Source of the DNA: Hyalella azteca
Lineage: Eukaryota; Arthropoda; Malacostraca; Amphipoda; Hyalellidae
Length of the DNA stretch: 64,000 nt
NCBI RefSeq assembly: GCF_000764305.2
Contig: NW_025936019.1
Location: 1 to 64,000, forward strand
Direction: 5' to 3'
Of this stretch, positions 47,004-58,045 are shown piece after piece. Numbering within the stretch: the first letter of the stretch is position 1; each line of letters starts with the position of its first letter. The notes under the pieces were generated by a model. That model saw only the letters and a list, made by a program, of their open reading frames with translations. It was not told the DNA's origin and ran no database searches. Made by a program: the position numbers and the translations under genes.

Positions 47004-47770
47004 ATTTGCCGTACGGCTAATTAACGGTCATAGTACGGAAACGGTCTACGTATGAGACTTTTTTGTACGTGTGGTCCTAGGCAGCGCTTCTGGAGCCTGA
47101 CTTTATTGTTGTGCATTGTGTTTAGTGTGGTGTTAATTAACATTATGACCTGCTTGCATTTTGATGGATTGATTTTTGCGCCGTGTATGTGGGAACGAAG
47201 GATTTGATCAATATTTACAATATACTAGTGACAGTAACAACTAATAATCGTCCGTTGTTCCTATTGACACGAACTTACGGTTGGTTAACCTCTAAATCCA
47301 AGGAGATATGGAAGAAACAGAACTGAGCAATACTTAAAAAAAAATAAAATCTTATATCAAACTCAAATATTAAACGAAAGTGACGCGCTAAGATAGTTTG
47401 TAATCGTAAAAAATACTATGAATCAGTTAAAAATTACTTAAAATTATTATTATTTTATATTATTTATTATAATTATTACTTACAACTTAAATTATTGAAT
47501 TGTGCGTGTTTGTGTGACCATTACACATTTACACAGCTTGCTTAAGCTAGTCGCGAGTATTCTTTGCTTTAATTGATACAACCGAATGCATTTTATTGTA
47601 CCTAAAAAGGTCTAGAAATTATTTCGATGGACCTAATGGGAAATTGATTCGATGGACTCCCATCTATTCCTTATATTTTACAAGATAGATTTTAAAGCTA
47701 AGTTTTCACGCAACATATAATTAATAATATTGTATTTTTCAACAGTTATTTATCACTAAAAGGTCTTGTA
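47004..47770. other. Upstream region of the secreted-protein gene; no other gene seen
   Basis: AT-rich. An initiator-like TCAGTT at 47771-47776 would give a 5' leader of about 41 bases before the ATG. There is no well-placed TATA box or DPE. Confidence 0.4.
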
Positions 47771-47813
47771 TCAGTTCACATTCAAAATTAAATAATAACG
47801 TCCATCCGTCACC

Positions 47814-49527
47814 ATGAAGGCCAAGTTGGTAATTTCCGTCTGTCTCCTCCTGTCGACTTTGGTGAGTAGTAATTAAGGGTGAGGGTCTGGGGAAAATATT
47901 CCTTTACTAATTGTTAGGCCTTTCTGAAATTTTCTGCACACATGTAAAACAATAATACGAGCTCGTTTTGTTCGTGAGATTTTTTTAGGATACATAAAAT
48001 GCGAAAACCTAAAGGAAACGTAAAATGGGGAGGGGCTTCAAAACGTCTCCAACTGGTACGGATCCAGAATAATAATAAAATAAATTATTAAATTTTAAAA
48101 AGTTATTACTACGCTTTTCAGTTCTTGGGCTCTTTTTCGATTTAATTTTACATTTTTTTATCTGATTTTTTTCCTCTTCCGTCCAAAAAAGAGCACAATA
48201 TCAATTATATTTTCTAAAAAATAAATAAACTACCAACTGCTCTGAACTATGAAATCTACAAGCGTTCTTAGAAAATGACTTGCGGGGGTAACTCGAGTTC
48301 GTCACTTGAACTCGAATGACTTGCGGGGGTAACTGGAATGTTAGCGGGTAGCTGCTCTGAACTATAATGGCTAAAATCTCCAACCGTTCTTAGAAAATGA
48401 CTTGCGGGGGTAACTCGAGGAAATACATGTAACTACAAACTCTTAAACGAGAACGTCACATCATTTATTTGTCCAGTTCAGCGTTGATAATAATATTCAA
48501 ATCAATTATTATTTTAAATGAATATTCATGCCGACTGTATGGAATTGTGTTTTTCATATAATTTAGAAATCGCCTCAGGTACGAAATGAGGTCATCGCAT
48601 ACATTCAGTTGGCTGCATCAGAGGTTCCTTGTTCACAGTTACGAAATAGAACAACAAAATTACAAGGTAAACTTATTTTCTGAATCTCACCCGCACCAAA
48701 AACAATGTATTCAGTCCCTGATACTTATTCATAATTTGAACTCATTCGACTAAATGTTACGCTAAATTAAATCCCTTTTACCACTTTTTTCTACTGCAGT
48801 TCCACATTGTCATTGGCAATCCGGTTTTAAATTCTTTACTTTTATGACTGCTTGACACGTCCATCTGTCGCAAGAGTTTTAGAACTTTTAGTCGGCATAA
48901 GAATAAATAATTAGGAACAGATTATTTAAGAAAGGCTTGATAGAGCAAGTCTGCACAGCAATCTGTTTAGGTATAAGAATTGAAACTGTGTAACTACCTA
49001 ATTAGTTCTACTCACCTGTGATTTATTAGTTTATTTTGTTCATTGTTTTTATTTTATTCAGTACTTACATCTATCCATCTTTTAATATGGTAATTTGATC
49101 TTCTGCAGGGAACCTGCGCTGATGAGTACACTGTCGCGGTGAGTGTGAACATTTTGCTGGGTTGTTGTTTAAAAACTGTGATATGAATCCTCTGCATTAT
49201 CTACATAAGAACACGCCTTTTCTTTGTTTAAACGCCATTTAAAAAATAACATTTATTAACTTATTCTCAATAAATAACAACAAGTATTACCTCAAACAGG
49301 TCAAGTATCACGGCTCCAAGTCTGGCATGTCGTCCTGCGCGTCGCGGTCCGTCAACGTCAACTTTCGGTCCCTGGCGACGAAGTCAGGCGTCACTTACAC
49401 GCGTCGCGCCATCACCGCCGCAACCAACGACTGCCTGAAGACCCTGGAGGAGAAGCTCAAGCCTGCGGCCGACCTGCGCTCCTGTGCGGAGCAGGCCGCC
49501 AAGACCAGTCAGTGCTGCATTAAGTAG
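47814..49527 (+). CDS. Signal peptide and first exons of a secreted, disulfide-rich protein
   Basis: Exon 1 is 47814-47861 (MKAKLVISVCLLLSTL, donor GTGAGT). Exon 2 is 49109-49138 (GTCADEYTVA, donor GTGAGT). Exon 3 starts at 49300. All introns are phase 0. Residues 1-20 form a classical signal peptide, with likely cleavage after GTCA. Read to the TAG at 49527, exon 3 gives 75 residues and a 101-residue protein with six Cys in the exon-3 domain, ending QCCIK. Alternatively, a donor-like A|GTCAGT at 49507 leaves phase 1, exactly what exon A at 49716 needs. The 188-bp gap has no other first exon, so a longer modular protein is plausible. Both isoforms could exist. Intron 1 contains a tandem repeat near 48238-48420. 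No known family recognised. Confidence 0.7.
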
Positions 49528-49715
49528 TTTTAAGTGATGTGAATGATGAGCCTTCGATTTGTTCAATTCTCGTATATTATTCAGTACTTTAATAGCCTTA
49601 CACCTCTTTGTAAACTATGCTTCATGAAGATTATAGAGACCAAAGTTGATACTTCGGATGCCGATCAAATAATGGTAACCGCCTACCCAATAATTTAGTT
49701 GGGTCATCATTTCAG

Positions 49716-49853
49716 ACCACACGACCTTTGCTCTGCATGACGGTGCGTGTTGGGGCACCCGCGTGCCCTGGCCCGTGGGTGCCTCCTGCACCTCTGGGGG
49801 GGACCACGTCATCTACGTCGCCACCCAGCTGGCTAAACCTTCCGCTGAGAACG
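49716..49853 (+). CDS. Exon A of the modular secreted protein
   Basis: Acceptor CATCATTTCAG, donor GAACG|GTGATG; phase 1 in and out, 45 full codons. It reads HTTFALHDGACWGTRVP then ASCTSGGDHVIYVATQ, with two Cys that could form one disulfide. It is much more GC-rich than the introns. It is a single-copy exon in this window and links the signal-peptide exons to the B-C-D cassette. Confidence 0.7.
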
Positions 49854-49960
49854 GTGATGAGCATGAAAGCCTATACCTTGACTAAATTTCGTAGCAAAAG
49901 TGAGATATGAGATCAGCGTTTTTATTGACAAATAATTAACAATAATTTATCAATCATCAG

Positions 49961-50224
49961 AGCCTAAGGTGTCGAACTTGAGCATCGGCGCAACGTACAA
50001 CAACTCGCAAGTGATCTTCAACGTCACCTTCAATGACCTGAGCACAAGTCGGTGCTTTTCAACGTACCAGCTCAAGTTTGACGGCCAAACGAAGGTTGTG
50101 TCGAGCGGGGGTACGGTGGCGACAGAAGTGACCGGCTTTTGTCCAAACTTAACCTTCGTGCTCACCCGCCTCGTCATGGGGCAGCCTTGGGGGCCCAGCA
50201 GCTTGTACCAAATCCCAGTAAAAG
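49961..50224 (+). CDS. Exon B, first copy (beta-sandwich-like module)
   Basis: 264 bases, phase 1 in and out, giving a module of about 88 residues. Visible motifs are FNVTFNDLSTSRC, STYQLKFDGQTKVVSSGG, PNLTFVLT and QPWGPSSLYQIPV. Two Cys and three N-glycosylation sequons (NNS, NVT, NLT) point to an extracellular domain. Length and alternating polar/hydrophobic strands resemble an FN3- or Ig-like fold, but no family signature is decisive. Exon B' at 52793 is exactly the same length. Confidence 0.8.
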
Positions 50225-50388
50225 GTGAAAAGAAAACGCGAAGTTATTGTTAATGATTTTTGTCAAGAATCTCATTTATAATGTTTGTTCATTACTTCGA
50301 GTTTCAGCGAATTAACCAGGAGAGATTTCTTGGAACATTTTACACTCATTTACTTTTGAAAATTCTAATCCGTGAAATTTGTGCACAG

Positions 50389-50487
50389 AATTGCCGGCCC
50401 CAGTAATCAACTCTTCAGCGCTCACCTACCAGCTCCCCGCGCTGAATGCGTCCGGAGGCGACTTGTCGTTCGCAGGCGTGATTCAGA
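50389..50487 (+). CDS. Exon C, first copy
   Basis: 99 bases, phase 1 in and out, beginning ELPAPVINSSALTYQLPALN and ending FAGVIQ. Two sequons (NSS, NAS), no Cys. The donor A|GTGAGA is followed after only about ten bases by a SINE insertion. Confidence 0.75.
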
Positions 50488-50496
50488 GTGAGACGA

Positions 50497-50742
50497 TGCA
50501 GGGTGGCCCAGTGGTTAAAGTTCAGAGTACCAAGATTGGCGCAGAGAGGCACGGGTTCGATCCCAGCTCTGGGCGCCAGTTTCTGGTCAGAATCGGCAAG
50601 GAGGCCGGGCGGTTAAGCACAGCAGAATTTGAATCAGTGAGTTGTGAGTTCGAGACCGCAACAAGCTGTGGATGTTCTGCGATGTTAAGAATCGGCGACA
50701 GGCCTCTGGCCTAAAAAAACGCTGAAACCGCTGTTATGTTAA
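50497..50742 (+). mobile_element. tRNA-derived SINE, shortened copy, in the intron after exon C
   Basis: Clear polymerase III A box (TGGCCCAGTGG) and B box (GGTTCGATCCC) about 49 bases apart. The body then matches the SINE at 28433-28756, except for an internal deletion of about 75 bases between two CGGTTAA-like words. It lies in sense orientation, ten bases from a 5' splice site. Confidence 0.85.
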
Positions 50743-51452
50743 ACCAGCGACGTGGCGTAAAATTTATGGTGCGAAATCAAGCGCAGATAGCGGAATCGCT
50801 ATCATCGCTATCACGATCACGAATAGCATTCGCGATAGCTTCTTAGCCTAAATGATTGATTTACGAGTTATGCTGCCACAATTTTGACCAGCCAACGATA
50901 AATATATTCTGTGCCTTTAAAGTTTGGAAGCAATCTCCCTCAAAAAATATTAGAAATATTTGTGAACAACACATCAAAGAGTGTGATGATCGGTCAAGCA
51001 AACAGAACAAATTTACAAGCAACTTTCGAAACATAATGGGAGCTTATTGCCAAAGCAATAGCCAATTTAATCACGTTTCAATAAATTTATTCATTTGCAT
51101 TACTTTAAATTCTAATTAAATCGTGGTAATATTAATGCTTAAATTTAAGTCAAAAACAAGGTCAGCTGCTGTGAAGTTTGATTGGAATCCTGAGTACAAA
51201 TTGAAATTATATGTGAGAATACAGTAGGAGCCGTGAGCGATAGTTAAGGGCCTTTACACAGTGCTATGTACCTATGTTTATTTAAAGCAGTTGTTAAAAC
51301 TCTTCCTTATTGGATGTAAGAAATGGGTTACCATTTAAGGAGAGTTTTCGCTCTTTATTTTGGGATTGAAGATCTAAATTAAAATTTTCATGTACGCCGG
51401 CTTTTCTGCAGTAATGTAGAGGTATTTTAGATGACAAATTTTACAATTGCAG
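50743..51452. other. Intron sequence, no other gene seen
   Basis: AT-rich; an 87-codon frame at 50856-51119 has no support. Confidence 0.6.
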
Positions 51453-51659
51453 GCGATCCATGCAATCTCATCAGGGGCTTTGAAGCGACTTTAACAGGAT
51501 CGATGGTGGGCCACAACGACACAGTCATTGAGGTGCCGAAACGCGACACCCACTTGCTCCTGCCCTGCCAAACAATAGAATTCTTCCAGAAGTTACAAAC
51601 AACCATCCAAAGAGTCGACGGAGTGCAGATAAATACGAGCTTCCCAACAGTTAATCCAC
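51453..51659 (+). CDS. Exon D, first copy
   Basis: 207 bases, phase 1 in and out. It reads DPCNLIRGFEATLTGSM, HNDTVIEVPKRDTHLLLPC and LQTTIQRVDGVQIN. It has two Cys and one sequon (NDT). Acceptor TTTTACAATTGCAG, donor CCAC|GTAAAT. Exon D' at 53932 is the same length. Confidence 0.8.
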
Positions 51660-52792
51660 GTAAATCATGTTCATTGATCTCGGACAATAATCAAATATTT
51701 GTAATTTTGAAATTCGTGAAGGTACTAGTTTGTGCTATTAAGATAATATCTCAATGAAATTGTTGTGACATTGTTTCATATAATTAAGGGGTGAGATACT
51801 CGTACAAAATTAGATTTAACATTGCAAGAAGTAGAGTAAGTAGAGGAAAAAGTGAGAAAAGTGGTAACTTTGTTCACTCTTGGCAAAGTTACAGCGACAA
51901 AAGCGCGTTATGTCGCAGTCATTCGGTATGAACTCATTTGGGGCGGTCGGGGGGACGCGAGCGGCTAGGATGGCGTCATCCTGGGCAATGCCTTCACGGT
52001 GCACTCTTTATGATCTTAAATATTTTGAGGTTAAAAACTAAATATTTTGATGAAATTAAAGTTTGATGATTTCATTTTCACTTAAACCAAATGAGCGAAT
52101 AATTTTTTATTCTTGGTCGTGATAACATAGAACCTCTTCTTATGAGAATATTCCTCTTACTTACGTACCACTCATGCGTGATTCATTGAAACAAAACACG
52201 GCAATTGTTACAGGGAAGATCTTGATGGCTCAGCATTAATTATATTGCTACCTTGTGAACTTTTATTTAGTTAGATTTTCTGGCTGAATAAATTGAATAA
52301 TTTGCCTCTCACTTTTAATGTTGTGTATCATCTTTCTGCACTGTTTAATTTACTGAGGAAGTTGAGTAATTTTTCATGTAACTATAAACTAACGATAAAT
52401 TTGAATGCTCGATTAGCTTAGATTTCTGGTATTCAAATGTTCTTGTCTATGTCGACGAGTAAGTGGTACTCACTCACTGGTATCCAAATGTTCTTATCTA
52501 TGAACCTCAAATGAGACGGTAAACCTCATGTCTGTAAATGGTCGCACAGAAATGATTTGCCTGGCAGCGGTCGGAAAGATGCTACAGCGAATAGGTTACA
52601 CAATTGAATTTTTGTACATCAGAAACCAACAATGAAGAAATAAACTTTCGCACGAGTCGCAAAATTTTCTTTGAAATTTTGAGACTTAATACTTATCCTA
52701 CAAATTTTACTATTACTACATCCTACAAAAAGTGAGATATGAGATGGACTTTTTTATTGATCAAGAATTAATATGGTTTTGTCCACCAACAG
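51660..52792. other. Intron between the two cassettes
   Basis: 51780-52000 resembles 54250-54480 after exon D', so the duplicated unit includes intron DNA. 52428-52505 holds a short tandem repeat with CAAATGTTCTTRTCTATG. No missing exon E copy was found here. Confidence 0.7.
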
Positions 52793-53056
52793 AGCCGATG
52801 GTGTCGAACTTCAAAATCAGTGCAACGTACAACGGCCCGGATGTGAGCTTTATTGTCACTTTCAACGACCAGAGCACAAGTCGGTGCGTTTCAACGTACC
52901 AGCTCCAGTTTGACGGCCAAACGAAGGTTGTGTCGAGTGGGGGTACGGTCGCGACAAAAGTGAACGGGTCTTGTACAAACTTAACCTTCGTGCTGACCGG
53001 TCTCTTCATGGGGCAGCCTTGGGGACCCAGCAGCCTGTACCAAATCCCAGTAGGAG
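52793..53056 (+). CDS. Exon B', second copy of the beta-sandwich-like module
   Basis: Same length and phase as exon B. Long stretches are identical (STYQL.FDGQTKVVSSGG, GQPWGPSSLYQIPV), while other positions differ with the frame kept, for example SFIVTFNDQ. Sequons NGS and NLT; both Cys conserved. Retained frame and Cys argue for a working module, not a dead copy. Confidence 0.8.
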
Positions 53057-53237
53057 GTGAGAATGAAGCACTGAGTAATTGCGATAAGTTTTTGTCATGA
53101 CTCACATGAAATTCTTGCATTGTCTACCATTCTGATTTCTACCAAATCGAATAATGTATTTATTCATTGAATAATTTGCACTTTTTAAATTCAGAAAGTT
53201 TTCTAAAGCGTTAATTTTGGTGTCCAAATTTTGGCAG

Positions 53238-53318
53238 CACCCGTGGTCAACCCTTCGGCACTCTCCTACTTCAACACGTATACGTACTCCAACCTCTCAT
53301 TTGGAGGCGTCATTCAGA
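53238..53318 (+). CDS. Exon C', second copy
   Basis: 81 bases, phase 1 in and out: APVVNPSALSYFNTYTYSN then LSFGGVIQ. It is 18 bases shorter than exon C. Donor A|GTGAGA, as in exon C, and without the SINE. Confidence 0.75.
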
Positions 53319-53931
53319 GTGAGACTTTGCACGTATGAATTGCAGTAACATTTTTGCTGCTCTGTATAGGAAATTTATCTTCAAAATCTGATTTCCTGGC
53401 AGGAACAAATCAGCGTGGATACGTGGGTTCTAACAATTATTAAGGATACAGTTAGAAGCGATAAACAAGACGGAAAACCTTGAAAATGGTTACTCCGTTC
53501 ATTCAAACCAGAATTTTTGAATTATGTTCATTGTCAGTGATCGTAAAATTATAAAAGATTAGTTCATCTTATCTGAAGACTTACTCACATTTGATGATGG
53601 GTTGAGCGAGTAGCCATTTGCTACATGATGTCGGACATCTCTAGGTCATAAATCCGGAGCTGGCATTACAGATAAGCGCTATATACAGTAGTTCAAAAAG
53701 TTTATTTCAAACAGACTTTAGGAGGTTCTTGTCGAGTCTAGCAACTGAATTTTTATAAAATAATCGAATTCTAAAAAACCCAAATTGTTAATGATGCTAA
53801 TATATTGGGCTAGACAGACAGATAATTTCGCCTTTACCATCATTATTCGAGATCTAAATTGGAGATTAAATGTATTTAATTTCGTGGCAAGAAGTTTAAA
53901 ATACATTATTTAAAAAACTTTACACCTTCAG

Positions 53932-54138
53932 GTGACCCTTGCAATTTCATCCGGGGCTTCAATGTTGCTTTAAAAAACTCGATGCTGAATTACAACGACG
54001 TCGTCATTGAGGTGCCGATACGCGATACCCACTTGGACTTGGACTGTCAAACAACAGATGCGTTCCAGACGCTACAAACAACCTTCCAAACAGTGGATGG
54101 AGTGCAGATAACTGCGTACTTTGAGCGCTTCAGTCCAG
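53932..54138 (+). CDS. Exon D', second copy
   Basis: 207 bases, phase 1 in and out; acceptor TACACCTTCAG, donor CCAG|GTAAAC. It reads DPCNFIRGFNVALKNSM, VIEVPIRDTHLDLDC and VDGVQITAYFERF. The Cys pair and core motif match exon D. Confidence 0.8.
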
Positions 54139-54600
54139 GTAAACTTAGCTCATCAAGATAGAGGTATGATTAAATAGGTGTCTTTATTAGCCTCATAGAA
54201 CGCTCGTTCATGATGTGGAAATAATAATATAACAAATTCCTTTAGCAGTACTTCAATTAAAATGAGAAAAGAAGTTCGCGTATAAAATCAGATTTTACAT
54301 TGAAAGAACTTAGTAGAAGTAGACAAAGATATGAAATACTCCTACCTCAGCCGAATTGAAGTAACAGCGACAAATGTGTATTGCGTCACTATAGCGGCAG
54401 CGATGACCTCCAAATCGATAAGGTCGGGACGAGTGCCGCGCGTGGTCAAGGCGTTCGGATCTCAGCTATTCTTACACTGTTGACTCGTTATCATCTGAAA
54501 TGTTTGAGAGTTGATTTCATTAATCAATACGTTTGAACTTAAAGCGGCGTACAATATTTTTATTCCAAGGAACGTACTAATGCCTACTAATTACTGACAG
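54139..54600. other. Intron sequence, no other gene seen
   Basis: Ends in two branch-point-like TACTAAT/CTACTAAT words and the acceptor TTACTGACAG. Confidence 0.6.
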
Positions 54601-56930
54601 TTTGGTTTGCAAATGGCGATCTCAAGGCGTACGATAGAAATCTTCAGGCATGTCTTTCATCTCCAAACAAAGTGTATAACCTTCTCGCAAATAACCTCCA
54701 AGACTTCTGTGGGCCATTCGGGTTACAAGCTTTCGGCGAAGTGCACTACACGAAAGGCGTCACGCCTATTCAAAGCTTCGGCTTCTTCGGTATGTATCCT
54801 CTAGCTGGTTTTAAACGAAAAGCAGTGAGCACATTTTGATGAAAAATTTTAGCATGTGAAAATTTGAGCACAAAAGCTGCTAAGTTGGTAAGAGTCGCAA
54901 TTAGAATATTTCTTCCTTAGAAACATTTTGAATACTTTTGAAAATTTACAGTAATTCGATTTAAAGTCGTTATAGGATCTTCAAAAAGTAGGATGGTGAT
55001 GAACCAACGACCACGTGTTTATTTTAACATATTTTCTGCATTGATAAAGTATTCTCTTCTGTTGTCTCATCATTATTAATATTATTATTCTTCTTTGGCC
55101 ACCACATTTTGAGGGATGACCAGCCATCTGCTATAGCTGTGATTCAATATTTCGGCCAAGCGGCACAAAAATGACAACAGTGTTTACTGGTTAAATCTGA
55201 TTGGTTGTCGCTATAGCTACTACGCATTTACGCGACTGATTATATTATTAATTATATTATTAGATCATTGGTGTTGGTCAATCATTTTTTTAAAATATCA
55301 ACAAGTTTAAATTCTGCAAGGTATAGCTGACGAACTCGTAAAGTAATTTATTTCTTATTTGGACGGTATTTTATGGAGCAAAAAATAATGAGTTCTGACG
55401 TGAGCATAACTTTCAATTGATGAAATTATCTGAAGACATTGGTGCAACTTCACGTGAAAAATAATCTAGCAATAAAAATTACATAAATATTTATCATGAA
55501 TAACCCAAATATGATAAATTCAATCAGTTAGTGAAGCATGAAAGTCAGCGCGTTCTCGGTTATTTACATTTTTGCGCTGCAGCGCCGATGTACTTTAAAA
55601 CACCGGCGAAACGCACTCAATTTTTTTACCGGGTTTAAGCGAGGTCTAAATTTCTATGTAGAAATTTTTTAACTTCCAATTGGTACTCTGATAATGATGG
55701 CGAAGTTTTGACATTAAATTGCTCGCCTACTCGGTGATGATCCATCATTGATTAAATTTTACTCATGACTGAATGAACCCATAACCAAAATGAACCCATA
55801 ATTCTCACTGAATACACCTATTAATACAATAATAATACAGCGTTTATGACTCAATTAATTAACATTACACTCTCGGTAATTTCAAGTCGTCCTAAGTACT
55901 TATAAGCATTACAGGAATGGCCATAATTTATCAGAATTATTATGACGCAGACTTCTTCCCACTACAGAACAGGAATCTGATGTAAATATTGAATAGCGTT
56001 ATGGTGCAGGTATTTTAATGATAGCTACATGAAGAATTGTTACTGATAGATTTAAGTGTCTGACGTATATAAGCAAGTTGATGGGAATTTACATGCAATA
56101 ATGTCCTATAGGCAGTTATTAAAGAGTCTTCGGCCTCCCACAGATTTATGTAGCTACGATGAAAATATTCCAGAAATTCATTGAAAGAAATATATTTACG
56201 AGTGTCGATTTCTTGAAATATGTCTACTAAAAATTGCCTTCAAATAAACCATAGTAATTTTCAGCACCACACTGGCACGCTACCCTGACATGTTTCGAAA
56301 TTAAAAATTCATGGTTAATAATTTTTGAACATAATACGTAATTCATAATATTATTTGAGATACAACCTCTGAGAAACTAAAGAGGGTACAAACAAAATAC
56401 ATCATATACATTTAACACATGAATAAAAGAATAAATCCAATAATATCCAATAATAAAAAAATAAATCCAGAATTCTTACTTACGCACTTTTTTTAAACTT
56501 TGAACATCAGGGTTATTTGTTATCTCAGATAAGGACAGTGCAAAGTTCGACATCATAAGTTAATGAGAATAGAAATACGGCATTTTTGCACATTTAACAG
56601 CAATTTCACTGGTGGTCCCCATATGGTGCTGAAGCATTCTCGCTCTTGAGCAGGCTGTTCTAAATTCGGCATAACCTACAAACGTAACGCCGACTCTCTA
56701 AACATAGCTGGCCGGACCTAACCAAATCTCATTGGTTGGGAGAGGGTGGAGAGTCGCTGTGGCGTGAGTACGTTAGGCCTGAGGGGACTAGGCCAGAGCA
56801 GGTGAGGCTGGATGCACAACTGCCTGCTTAAGTGCAGGCATGCTAAAGCATTGACTGCGGATTTACGGCGAATTATCAGTATGCAGTGTGTCACTGGTCT
56901 GGATTACGGTTTTCTAGCGTAGTCTGCGGC
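54510..56930 (+). repeat. Paralogous segment, partner of 8482-9060 plus 13318-15527
   Basis: Contains exon E, a trace of the 36-bp minisatellite (55125-55142), then directly the homologue of 13318-15527. It therefore lacks 4.25 kb present in the other copy, including exon F. It also lacks the (GTCC)n element and one ~95-bp tandem unit. Confidence 0.85.
54601..54789 (+). CDS. Exon E of the modular secreted protein (intact copy)
   Basis: 189 bases, phase 1 in and out: VWFANGDLKAYDRNLQACLS, NNLQDFCGPFGLQAF and VHYTKGVTPIQSFGFF, with two Cys. Donor TTCG|GTATGT. The exon that should follow, by comparison with 9482-9624 (F), is absent because the downstream DNA jumps to the 13.3-kb paralogous segment near 55142. 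A 63-base intron to TTTTAG at about 54852 would give a short alternative end (ACENLSTKAAK...). This is weak but parallels the read-through end in the copy near 8776-8838. The gene is therefore either truncated or uses a different terminal exon. Confidence 0.75.
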
Positions 56931-57055
56931 TTCTAGCTCTGAGGCTGAGTGTTGTTAATTCATGTTGAGGCAAGGCATTGACTCTCATTGACATTGAATA
57001 GCTTAGTTTATGGCCCAAGACAGCGCCTCCGTCATCGTACGTTACTCATATGGGA

Positions 57056-58045
57056 CTAAGCGATCCAACTCAAAGTACGCGTTTCACACCCTCTGTGTTC
57101 GGGGAACACGTCACCGACGGAAATAATACCTGTTCTACGGACTCGTAAGGCAGCGGACCTAGGACGTGGAAACAGATTTATTTCCGAGCTCGAACTTGGC
57201 TTTTTGTGCACTGTTATCCAAAGGTCGTCTGTGGGCGACAGTTGCTCAATTTCAAGACCATGCCTTTTCAAATTTTCAAAGAAACTTTCGAGTTCTGACC
57301 CGGAGGGCGAAGAATAGCAGACTTTTTCTATATTTTCAAACATCAGAGCACGATGAACCAAGAGATATGCTTGCGTGGCGCTGCAATCAAGTGAACCGCC
57401 AAATTTTAAAGGTTCTTTCCAATCCCACGCTCTGACCAGCTCCTCTACTGCCGCCATGCTGATGGACAATCCAAAAAAGAAGATAAACCGAGCCTGCAAG
57501 CCGTTCTTTCCGGCCTTCAAGAATTTGATGAAAGATTTAATGTCGTCCCAGCTTGTATTGAGAACAAGAGTTGGGGTACAGCCTACAGCATTGAGTTCTC
57601 TTAAAGCGTTTTGAAAATTGTCTTCGGGAGCATTGAAAGTTATGCTCACGTCAGAACTCATTATTTTTTGCTGTATAAACTTTGTGATGATTGGCATACA
57701 TTCAAAAGATAAAACAGCGGGCAACTTGGCCGTGTCCAAATTCTTTTTAAGCCCTCTAACGAAAGCTTCGTCGTTAGCGACCGCTTTAAGGATAGATCCT
57801 ACGAAGAAAACGTTTTGTTCGTAGCACATGGGGAACTGTGAGGCGATGTACTCTGCGGTCTCTTCAGTCAACGTATAATTATTTTTCAAAATCTGCATCG
57901 AAAATAGTATCACGTTGACCATTTGTTCGGTGGGCTCACTTGAATGAGCAGGAATGCAACTAGTGAAAGATTTACCTTCTTCTTCGATTTCTTTGACGAT
58001 GTAGAGAGCCGCCATCATTTCCTGTTGCGTGGTGTGGATGAAGGA
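57056..58045 (-). pseudogene. C-terminal part of the HEPN-NACHT gene, beyond the in-frame TAG
   Basis: The same reading frame continues for 329 codons to a stop at 57056-57058. It begins SFIHTTQQEMMAALYIVKEI, the standard motif that closes the NACHT module of NLRs, so the stop splits one gene of about 1066 codons. The rest has helix/strand alternation (FMPII-, LVLNTSWDDIKSF-, GGSLDCSATQAYLL-like segments). It may be a diverged sensor region, but no clear leucine-rich repeat consensus is visible. No frameshift was found, and the codons on both sides look equally healthy. This suggests a young nonsense mutation, a sequencing error, or a polymorphic null allele. An internal ATG (58016-58018) could start a separate product but has no promoter support. 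Confidence 0.75.

Noticed and set aside
50497..50575. Functional tRNA gene
   Set aside because: Has A and B boxes but no cloverleaf with a proper anticodon arm, and the same body recurs at 28433; it is a SINE head.
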